The translations under genes were made by a program, and so were the position numbers. DNA of 64,000 nucleotides, from NCBI RefSeq assembly GCF_008629675.1, contig NZ_VWOX01000011.1:62001-126000 (forward strand), given 5' to 3'. The notes below the pieces were generated by a model, which saw only the letters and a program-made list of their open reading frames with translations, was not told the origin of the DNA and did not search any database. This DNA comes from Roseiconus nitratireducens (GTDB taxonomy: Bacteria; Planctomycetota; Planctomycetia; Pirellulales; Pirellulaceae). Position 1 is the first letter of the stretch; each line of letters opens with the position of its first letter. Positions 20,558 through 27,454 of this stretch are shown in pieces.

Positions 20558-22336
20558 ATGAGCACCGCAAAAGCTGCAAACACTGAAAATCGCGTGATGA
20601 CCGGAGCCGACATCCTTGTCAAATCACTGGTAGATCACGGGGTTGATGTCCTGTTTGCGTACCCCGGTGGTGCCAGCATGCCCCTCCACCAGGCGCTGAC
20701 CCGTTTCGGCGATTCGATCCGGACCATCTTGCCGCGACACGAGCAGGGTGGAGCGTTTGCCGCTCAGGGATACGCGCGGGCAACCGGGCGGGTCGGCGTG
20801 GTGATGGCGACCAGCGGTCCGGGTGCGACCAACCTGGTCACTGCCATCGCCGACGCGAAGCTGGACAGCATCCCGATGCTGTGCATCACCGCCCAGGTTC
20901 CCACCAAAGCGATCGGCTCGGACGCTTTTCAAGAAACGCCGATGGCGGAGATCTGCCGCGGAATCACCAAACACCACTACCTGGTCACCCACATTCGTGA
21001 CCTGCCACGGGTGATGAAAGAGGCGTTCCACATCGCCAGCTCGGGACGCCCGGGACCGGTGTTGATCGACATGCCCAAGGACGTGCAGCTGAGCGACACC
21101 ACCAATGTCGATCTGGATCCCCCGATGCAGCTTCCCGGCTACGAGTCCGCTCCGCCGGCCGTCCCCAGCGAAACCATCCGCCAAATCGGGGCGGCCATCA
21201 AACTGGCCCGTCGCCCGGTGATTTATGCCGGCGGCGGAATCATCCTGGGCAACGCCAGCGAAGAGCTGCGTGAGTTCATCAGCAAGACCGGTATCCCCAC
21301 GGTGACCACCATCATGGGCATCGGTGCCGTCTCGCCCGACGACGATAATTCCATGGACTGGCTGGGCATGCACGGTGCCGCGTACGCCAACTACGCCGTC
21401 CGGGACTGCGACCTGCTGATCGCCTTGGGCGTGCGTTTTGATGATCGCGTGACTGGCAAGGTGGAAGCGTTTGCCAAGGACGCCAAGATCATTCACGTGG
21501 ACATCGACGGATCCGAACTGAACAAGAACAAGGAAGCGCACATCCCCGTCCGCGGCGACGTCAAGCAAGTGCTGACCGAGCTGAACAAAATGGTTTCGCG
21601 AACGGACATCGATCCGTGGCGCGAGCACTGCCGGGAGCTGAAGAAGAAGTATCCCTTCCAGTACGACCAGGATTTTGATGGCATCTTGCAGCAGCACGCC
21701 ATCAAGACGCTCAGCGACATCACGGCCGACATGGACGCCCAAATCACCGTGGGCGTGGGCCAGCACCAGATGTGGGCGGCACAGTTCTACAAGTTCCGCC
21801 GGCCCCGCACCTGGCACAGCAGCAGCGGCCTGGGCACGATGGGCTTTGGCTTGCCGGCCGCAATGGGCGTGCAGGCGGCCCTGCCCAACTCCCTGGTGAT
21901 CGACATCGATGGCGACGGCAGTTTCCAAATGAACATCCAGGAACTGGCCACCTGCTTCTGCGAAGAATTGCCGGTCAAGGTTTTCTTGCTGAACAACCAG
22001 CACCTGGGAATGGTGGTGCAATGGGAAGACCGTTTCATGGATCGCAACCGTGCCCACACGTACCTGGGGCCGATCCGACACAGCGAGGCCGCCGGCGCCA
22101 GTCAGGCCGAACGGTTTGCGTATGCCAGTGAACGCTATCCGGACTTCGTCCAGATCGCCAAGGGCTACGGATGCGGCGCCGCAACGGTCAAGAAGAAAGG
22201 CGACCTGGAGGGTGCGATCCGCGAAATGATCGAGCACCCCGGTCCCTACCTGTTGGACGTCGAAGTGCCTTACCAAGAGCACGTTTTGCCGATGATCCCC
22301 GGCGGCATGACCGTCGATGACATGATCCTGAAATAG
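20558..22336 (+). CDS. ilvB: Acetolactate synthase large subunit
   Basis: A 592-residue ThDP enzyme of branched-chain amino-acid synthesis that condenses pyruvate with pyruvate or 2-oxobutyrate. It has the ThDP-activating Glu62 in PRHEQGGAFAAQGYA, the FAD-binding central domain (about residues 200-360), and the ThDP/Mg motif IDGDGSFQMNIQE beginning near residue 452 and ending in FLLNN (479-480). No small regulatory subunit (ilvN) follows, since the next 240 bases are a repeat element. The ATG at 20558 is the likely start. The frame is open further upstream without conserved sequence. Confidence 0.94.
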   Translation: MSTAKAANTENRVMTGADILVKSLVDHGVDVLFAYPGGASMPLHQALTRFGDSIRTILPRHEQGGAFAAQGYARATGRVGVVMATSGPGATNLVTAIADAKLDSIPMLCITAQVPTKAIGSDAFQETPMAEICRGITKHHYLVTHIRDLPRVMKEAFHIASSGRPGPVLIDMPKDVQLSDTTNVDLDPPMQLPGYESAPPAVPSETIRQIGAAIKLARRPVIYAGGGIILGNASEELREFISKTGIPTVTTIMGIGAVSPDDDNSMDWLGMHGAAYANYAVRDCDLLIALGVRFDDRVTGKVEAFAKDAKIIHVDIDGSELNKNKEAHIPVRGDVKQVLTELNKMVSRTDIDPWREHCRELKKKYPFQYDQDFDGILQQHAIKTLSDITADMDAQITVGVGQHQMWAAQFYKFRRPRTWHSSSGLGTMGFGLPAAMGVQAALPNSLVIDIDGDGSFQMNIQELATCFCEELPVKVFLLNNQHLGMVVQWEDRFMDRNRAHTYLGPIRHSEAAGASQAERFAYASERYPDFVQIAKGYGCGAATVKKKGDLEGAIREMIEHPGPYLLDVEVPYQEHVLPMIPGGMTVDDMILK

Positions 22337-22362
22337 CCGTCGGCCCCGCCGGCTCCCGCGAG

Positions 22363-22551
22363 AAGGTCGTGCAGCTTCCGAGCCAGGAAAAGACTTGTTT
22401 TTCTGAAATTCACCCTCCCTCCGGGAGGGTCAAAGGCGAGGCACGAGCCTTTGGGGAGGGTGTCGTCAAGAACCGGCTGAAATCAAAAGCGCCGGACGTC
22501 CCCTCCCCGCGTCGTCGCGAGCTCCTCCGCGACCCTCCCGGAGGGAGGGTG
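22363..22551. repeat. Intergenic CCCTCC/GGAGGG element, copy B
   Basis: Between convergent ilvB and sulfatase genes. It holds two 19-base palindromes that are exact reverse complements of each other: ACCCTCCCTCCGGGAGGGT at 22412-22430 and ACCCTCCCGGAGGGAGGGT at 22532-22550, about 100 bases apart. AGGTCGTGCAGCTT near 22365-22378 is the inverse of the same 14 bases in copy A at 12522-12535. The inner part contains further short complementary arms (AAAGGC and GCCTTT). No transposase is present, so this is a non-autonomous or REP-type element. Confidence 0.7.
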
Positions 22552-22580
22552 AAGGCTGCGAAGCCAGAATGGAAGGGCGA

Positions 22581-24086
22581 CTAACGTGGCCCGGGAGCGT
22601 TGATCTGGTCGGCGCCGCGGTCTTCACCGGGCGTCATCGCACCCTCGGCATCGATCGACCGTTTGGGAAGCCGCTCGCCCGTCTGGCGATCGAAGGTGTC
22701 GGGCGACAACTTGTCCGGAACGCTATCGCCCGTTTCCTCCATCCAACGTTCCAACACGCCGACCAGTCGCTCTTCGACTTCGGCAAAAGGTTCGCTTCCG
22801 GCCAGATTCACCAATTGGTTCGGATCGTTTTGCGTGTCATACAAGGCCACCGCGGGACGCGGGGCCAGAAACACGTCGGCTTGGGCAGCAGTCAATTTGC
22901 CACTCTGTTGCAATGCTCGCAGCCTTTGGTGGGATGGACTGCGAACCGAGTCGGCAGGCCCCTGCCAGGGCAGACTGACTCGCTGGTTGAAGACCAGCAG
23001 AAACCGCCCGTCACGGACGCCGCGACCGAACGCTTCGTAGTCGTGCCAGTTGTGTTCCGAAAACGCATAGCGACGAATCGACGCCTGGGGATCTTTCAGC
23101 AGCGGAACCATCGAGACGCCCTGGAAGGTTTCCGGGATCTCGCAGCCGGCCACCGACAGGACCGTCGGCGCCAAATCAATCACGCTGACCAGCTGGTCGC
23201 TGGCTCCCGTCCAAGCGATGCCGTCGGGCCAATGGGCAACCAGGGCCGTCTTCATGCCGGAGTCATGCAGGCGTGTTTTGGCGCGCGGAAAAGGACGACC
23301 GTTGTCCGCCAGGACGAACAGCAACGTTTGATCCAAAACGCCCTGGCGACGAAGTTCCTCGACGACCACTCCGATGTGGTAATCAAATCGCGTGACTTCG
23401 TTGTAGTACGACGCCAGATCCTCGCGTGTCTGCGGGTCATCCGACAGGAACGGCGGCACGACCACATCGGCGGGACGATGGATCGGACCGTACGCCTGTT
23501 CGTTCCATTGCCCGTCGCCGTCCCATCCGCGGTGGGCGTCGTAGGAGGCGAACCAAAAGAAGAACGGTTGATCCTTGGGACGCTGCTGCGTCACCTGCAA
23601 CCAGTTTGCCGAGCCTCCGGAATTCCCTTTCACGCGTCCGGCATCGACGTGATCAAATGCCGTGGGGCGACCGGACTGGCCTTCACCCGGCTCAGTCGAC
23701 GTCATGTGATGCTTGCCAGACAGGGCGGTGTAGTAGCCGGCTTGGCGTAATCGTTCAGGAAACCACGGCAAGTGCACCGAAATCGGCTGGTGCAGTTCGG
23801 CCGCCTTGCCGTTGTTGTGCGGATAGCGACCCGTGATGATGCTGCTTCGTGACGGGCTGCAACTGCTGGCCGTCAGGTAGGCCTGGTCGAAACGAATACC
23901 GTTTTCCGCCAAACGATCGATGTTGGGTGTCCGGGCAGCTTGATTACCGTAGCAGCCGAAGTCGTTCCAGCTGACGTCATCCGCTATAAAAAAGATGACG
24001 TTGGGAGGTGCGGCGGATCCGACCGACCCGACCAGCATGATCAGGAGGGGAGCAAGAGCGAGACGACCGAAGCGTGGCGAGATCAT
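22581..24086 (-). CDS. Secreted sulfatase (formylglycine-dependent)
   Basis: A 501-residue arylsulfatase-type protein with a signal peptide (LALAPLLIMLVGSVGSAA). The formylglycine motif is Cys76-Ser-Pro-Ser-Arg80 in SSCSPSRSSIITGRYP, with Cys at the modified position. Metal ligands include the Asp36-Asp37 pair in FFIADDVSW, and the later FVLADNGRPFP supplies Asp-Asn. The protein acts outside the cytoplasm on a sulfated polysaccharide or metabolite. Planctomycetes carry many such genes. Cys-type sulfatases need a formylglycine-generating or anaerobic sulfatase-maturating enzyme, not seen here. The ATG at 24086 gives the signal peptide. Confidence 0.93.
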   Translation of the reverse strand: MISPRFGRLALAPLLIMLVGSVGSAAPPNVIFFIADDVSWNDFGCYGNQAARTPNIDRLAENGIRFDQAYLTASSCSPSRSSIITGRYPHNNGKAAELHQPISVHLPWFPERLRQAGYYTALSGKHHMTSTEPGEGQSGRPTAFDHVDAGRVKGNSGGSANWLQVTQQRPKDQPFFFWFASYDAHRGWDGDGQWNEQAYGPIHRPADVVVPPFLSDDPQTREDLASYYNEVTRFDYHIGVVVEELRRQGVLDQTLLFVLADNGRPFPRAKTRLHDSGMKTALVAHWPDGIAWTGASDQLVSVIDLAPTVLSVAGCEIPETFQGVSMVPLLKDPQASIRRYAFSEHNWHDYEAFGRGVRDGRFLLVFNQRVSLPWQGPADSVRSPSHQRLRALQQSGKLTAAQADVFLAPRPAVALYDTQNDPNQLVNLAGSEPFAEVEERLVGVLERWMEETGDSVPDKLSPDTFDRQTGERLPKRSIDAEGAMTPGEDRGADQINAPGPR

Positions 24087-24179
24087 GGCGATCCAATCGG
24101 AGGTGGGGGAGGTGCGATCGGGGCGGAGCGGTGCCGAAGCGGGGAGCCGCATGAAACGGTTCGTGTAGCTTAACTGGAC

Positions 24180-24250
24180 AGCGCCGCTTTGAGGTGGCGG
24201 CGCTCAACTGAGCGTGAAAAATGCAGCTCAACCCCGTCTGTCGACGGCAG
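24180..24250. repeat. Tandem intergenic hairpins, including REP-like copy 2
   Basis: Two hairpins lie between divergent genes. AGCGCCGC (24180-24187) pairs with GCGGCGCT (24197-24204) across a 9-base loop. A second CCGTC-TGTC-GACGG hairpin follows at about 24234-24247 within CCCCGTCTGTCGACGGCAGC. The second belongs to the CCGTC/GACGG family seen also near 257, 32711 and 54937. An outer GCAGCT/AGCTGC arm pair may extend it. Confidence 0.5.
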
Positions 24251-24276
24251 CTGCATTGCTTGGGGGGCAGATTTTG

Positions 24277-25587
24277 ATGGACGAAAACTCGGTCGCTGCG
24301 ATGGGGCACGCGGTTCGGTTATGCAACCGACACGCATTGCCAGCATTTGAATTTGACGTCGAACTGTTTGGGAATCCGTTGGCGGCCGCGTTGGAGAATC
24401 GCACCTGGGTGGCGATCACGTCCAGTCATCTAGGTAAATCGGTCTCATTGCACGCGGAGGTTTGTCGGTACATCAGCCGGTCGGTGCTGCAGGCGAGACA
24501 CTGCGGCCACGTGATTTTGATCGCGGCGGGATCGGCGGTGGAGTCCTGGGCCGATCGGGCCGCGGAACTGTTCGCCGTGCCCTCCATTGGTGTCCAGGTA
24601 TTGGCGGCGGACGAACGGATCGACGATCGGGACACGGATTCGGCCAAAGTGTTTGTTCGCATGCATCGGCCGATCGGTCGAGACGCCGTCGTGGCGGCGC
24701 TGGGCGATCGCGTGGATTGCGTCCTTGCCCGACCCGGTGGCAATATCGACGCGTCGTTGCGGAGAAGATTGAAGCATGGCCCACCGGCGACCACCCGCGT
24801 GGCCATCCACTCGCCGAACGTGGCATCACGCGCGCAGGTTGCCGCGCGAGAACTGATGCGGCGCGGCGCCATCGGTTGGTACCTCTCGAACACGCGCTCG
24901 CCCCTCACGGACAACCGTCCAGCCGACGTCGGGGGCGAGATCGACGACACACCGACGGCTGTTGACTCCGTGTCGCCTGCGATCGTTGATCCGGATTGGG
25001 CGTGCACGGACGGGCGATGGCTTGTGCATTGCACACGCGGCCGGCAAGGCCCTTGGCCCGGCCAGAGCGAACAGCAACATCGCGACAGTCTGCTGCTGGC
25101 CGATCGAGATGATTCGGGCTGCTTGGCGGGATCGCCACTGGATTCATTGCGGCGTATCGCCCGCGTGCGCCGGTTGGTCGGATGTGCGCTGGCCACCAAT
25201 CGACGTTGGCCCGTGGTCTGCTTCTCCGAACGTTCCCTGGCATCCTTGCTATCAGATCGCCGCTACCGTCCGCACCTTCATCGCTGGGATTACGAGCCCT
25301 ACGGCGTCGCAATTCGGACGAGCGCCGCCCGGCGGGCGGGACTTCGGCCGGTCCTCTACGGAGACCAGGGCGAACGAGCGACGCTGGCCCCATCGGACCA
25401 GTACCGATTTCAAGCTCGGGGAACCACGTTCGACTGGACGGCGGAACGCGAGTGGCGAATGCTGGGCGATTTGGATCTCAGCCGGTTCTCGCGCGATGAC
25501 GTTCGTTTGTTCGTCCGCCATCCCCAGGAGGCCGCAGGCAACCGTTGGCCATTCCCGATCAGCGTGGTCGGACGGTGGGCCACTTAA
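24277..25587 (+). CDS. Uncharacterised two-part protein (possible SLOG-like plus CFSE/REW domain)
   Basis: A 436-residue cytoplasmic protein that I do not recognise as a named family. The first 180 residues look Rossmann-like: WVAITSSHLGKSVSLHAEV, then VILIAAGSAVESWADRAAEL and IGVQVLAADERI, recalling SLOG/DprA-type nucleotide-binding folds. The C-terminal part has PVVCFSERSLAS, YEPYGVAIRTSAARRAG, RPVLYGDQGER and WTAEREWRMLGDLDLSR, an order (Cys-Phe-Ser-Glu, Tyr-Gly-Val, Pro-Val-Leu-Tyr, Glu-Arg-Glu-Trp) seen in AbiGi/DUF2971-like proteins. Both comparisons are from memory. The GTG at 24214 is an alternative start; the ATG at 24277 has GGGGGG ten bases upstream. It overlaps the convergent radical SAM gene by 4 bases. 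Confidence 0.75.
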   Translation: MDENSVAAMGHAVRLCNRHALPAFEFDVELFGNPLAAALENRTWVAITSSHLGKSVSLHAEVCRYISRSVLQARHCGHVILIAAGSAVESWADRAAELFAVPSIGVQVLAADERIDDRDTDSAKVFVRMHRPIGRDAVVAALGDRVDCVLARPGGNIDASLRRRLKHGPPATTRVAIHSPNVASRAQVAARELMRRGAIGWYLSNTRSPLTDNRPADVGGEIDDTPTAVDSVSPAIVDPDWACTDGRWLVHCTRGRQGPWPGQSEQQHRDSLLLADRDDSGCLAGSPLDSLRRIARVRRLVGCALATNRRWPVVCFSERSLASLLSDRRYRPHLHRWDYEPYGVAIRTSAARRAGLRPVLYGDQGERATLAPSDQYRFQARGTTFDWTAEREWRMLGDLDLSRFSRDDVRLFVRHPQEAAGNRWPFPISVVGRWAT

Positions 25588-26663
25588 ACGGTGTGACCCT
25601 CGATTTTCAATACCGGCAGACGCCCGCGAACATCGATCTGGGCTCGGATGGTCGCCGGCGTATTGTCGATCGGCCTGGGCCGGTCATCGACGGTGGGCAA
25701 CGTTCCGCGGTAGTCCGATCCCTGACAGGTTTCGCGGTCAGCAAACTCTTGTTCGATCTCGCGTTTCAGGACGGATTTTTTCAGGCACCATTGGGGAGCG
25801 ATCAAGTACTTTGGCGGCGCATCACCGCTGATCCGTTCGACGACCATCGTCGGTGGAAGACGTTGCAGGAAGTCGACCACGGTGCGGACGTACTCTCGCT
25901 GGCCCATCATGGTGACCGCACCGCTGTGAACGTCGCGAGCCATCGGTGTGCCCTCGACGGCGTACAGGTTGTGCAGTTTGATCGCATCGAATCCCAACCG
26001 AGCCACCTCGTCGGCCGTCTGCATCATCATCGCATGGGTTTCACCGGGGATCCCCAGAATGATGTGCGCGCAACATTCGAACCCACGTCCCCGGCTGCGG
26101 TCGATCGCATTGATCATGTGCTCGTGCGTGTGCGCCCGGTTCATCCAATCCAACCCGGGCTGGTGCATCGTCTGCATGCCGAATTCCAGCGAAACGTCGT
26201 GGTCCTGCGCCAACGCTTCGAGCAACTCCAGCACGCTGTCGGGAACGCAGTCGGGCCGGGTTCCGATCGCCAGCCCCACGATTTCCGGGTGTTGGGCCAG
26301 TGCCAGGCGAAAGACTTCTTCCAGCTGGTCGACCGGGGCGTAGGTGTTGGTCGCTGGTTGGAAATAGGCCAAAAAGCCCGCGACCTGCTTGTAGCGTCGA
26401 CGGACACTCTCGATCCCCGCGGTCAACTGCTCGCTGACACGTTTTAAACGCACCCGGCGGGACGGGCTGAACGAGCGGTTGTCGCAAAAATTGCAGCCTC
26501 CGCGAGCCACGGCTCCGTCGACGTTGGGGCAAGTGAACCCTGCGTCGATGCTGACCCGCTGGATCCGCCCTCCGAATCGCCGTCGCAGCGACGCCCCGAA
26601 GGCATTGAAGGGCAATCCTTCGCCTTTCCAGGCGAGACGATCGTCAGATTCCGGATTTGTCAC
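25584..26663 (-). CDS. TIGR01212 (YhcC-like) radical SAM protein
   Basis: A 359-residue protein with the Fe-S cluster cysteines Cys45, Cys57 and Cys60 (FTCPNVDG, GGCNFCDN), the C-x11-C-x2-C spacing of YhcC-type radical SAM proteins. ARLGFDAIKLHNLYAVEGTP and FGMQTMHQPGLDWMNRAHT follow, with ILGIPGET characteristic of the HemN/Elp3-like barrel. The biological reaction of this subfamily is not established. The frame starts with GTG at 26663, divergent from the FHA gene. It ends 4 bases into the convergent neighbour. Confidence 0.9.
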   Translation of the reverse strand: MTNPESDDRLAWKGEGLPFNAFGASLRRRFGGRIQRVSIDAGFTCPNVDGAVARGGCNFCDNRSFSPSRRVRLKRVSEQLTAGIESVRRRYKQVAGFLAYFQPATNTYAPVDQLEEVFRLALAQHPEIVGLAIGTRPDCVPDSVLELLEALAQDHDVSLEFGMQTMHQPGLDWMNRAHTHEHMINAIDRSRGRGFECCAHIILGIPGETHAMMMQTADEVARLGFDAIKLHNLYAVEGTPMARDVHSGAVTMMGQREYVRTVVDFLQRLPPTMVVERISGDAPPKYLIAPQWCLKKSVLKREIEQEFADRETCQGSDYRGTLPTVDDRPRPIDNTPATIRAQIDVRGRLPVLKIEGHTV

Positions 26664-26755
26664 GAAAGATTGTTGCGGGAATAATGGGGGGGATTGATAC
26701 TGGGAAGGCTAATCCAAGCAAGTGAACCTTTGCACCATCTCCCACGAGGACAACG

Positions 26756-27217
26756 GTGAATTATTACGACGACGACGAAGACCTGGACTTCGCCGGTCCC
26801 TACGGCCAGCTGACGCCCACCGGCGGCGGCGATCCGATTCCTTTGATGAAAGACCGTTTATTGGTCGGCCGTCGCGCCGAATCCGACATCCAGCTGAAAT
26901 TCTCCAACGTCTCCGGCCAGCACTGCCGGCTCTCGCTCGAACACGGCTACTGGTTCATCCGTGACCTGAACAGCCGGAACGGGATCAAGGTGGACGGGCG
27001 ACCGGTGATTCGCAAGCGATTGGACCCCAAGTGCAAGCTGGCCATCGCGCGGCACGAGTACCTGGTCGAATACGACCCGCAAACCCTGGGCGCCTACGGA
27101 CCTCCGCCGGCAGATGACGAGTACATGGACGAATTGATGCGCAGCTCGCTGATGGACCGCGCGGGGCTCAGCAAGCGAGACGACAAACAGCGTTTTAGCA
27201 ACAAAAAGCCCGAATGA
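26756..27217 (+). CDS. FHA domain protein
   Basis: A 153-residue protein with one FHA domain (residues about 28-98). It has Gly38-Arg39 in LLVGRRAESDIQL, Ser53-x-x-His56 in NVSGQHCRLS and Asn75-Gly76 in LNSRNGIKVDG, the phosphothreonine-binding residues. An acidic N-terminus (NYYDDDEDLDF) and a charged C-terminal tail flank it. FHA proteins commonly read Ser/Thr kinase output, and a Ser/Thr kinase gene is convergent just downstream. The start is GTG at 26756 with GAGGA nearby. Confidence 0.93.
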   Translation: MNYYDDDEDLDFAGPYGQLTPTGGGDPIPLMKDRLLVGRRAESDIQLKFSNVSGQHCRLSLEHGYWFIRDLNSRNGIKVDGRPVIRKRLDPKCKLAIARHEYLVEYDPQTLGAYGPPPADDEYMDELMRSSLMDRAGLSKRDDKQRFSNKKPE

Positions 27218-27283
27218 AAGGGCTATCGATGATCGACGCGGAAGCGACAATCCGCTGACCAACTCGGTTCAATGACGTGAATC

Positions 27284-27325
27284 AAGGCAGCCTCCGTCGC
27301 CAGATGGTGGCTGCTTTGCGTTTTC
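27284..27325 (+). terminator. Probable terminator after the FHA gene
   Basis: Nine-base stem AAGGCAGCC (27284-27292) with GGCTGCTTT (27309-27317), one G-T pair, loop of 16 bases, followed by T-rich GCGTTTTCTTT. It lies between the FHA gene and the convergent kinase gene, so it may serve both. Confidence 0.45.
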
Positions 27326-27414
27326 TTTCACGCTTTTGCGGGCAACCCACGGGGCGGCGATCCGTCGTGAGCTAATCGTCGCGTCCACGCACCGTGACGG
27401 TGTTCACGGAATCC

Positions 27415-27454
27415 AGGCGATGCTCAGCGATCCGAGGCGATGCTCAGCGATCCG
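27415..27454. repeat. 20-base direct duplication across the kinase stop codon
   Basis: AGGCGATGCTCAGCGATCCG occurs twice with no gap (27415-27434 and 27435-27454). The kinase stop (TGA on the minus strand) is at 27444-27446, inside the second copy. This looks like a recent tandem duplication at the gene end; it does not obviously alter the reading frame. Confidence 0.8.

Noticed and set aside
20624..22282. 552-codon minus-strand frame
   Set aside because: Antisense shadow of ilvB, rich in Gly, His, Val and Asp without motifs.
22363..22551. Insertion sequence remnant
   Set aside because: No transposase fragment and no clear terminal inverted repeats with target duplication; kept as a palindromic repeat element.
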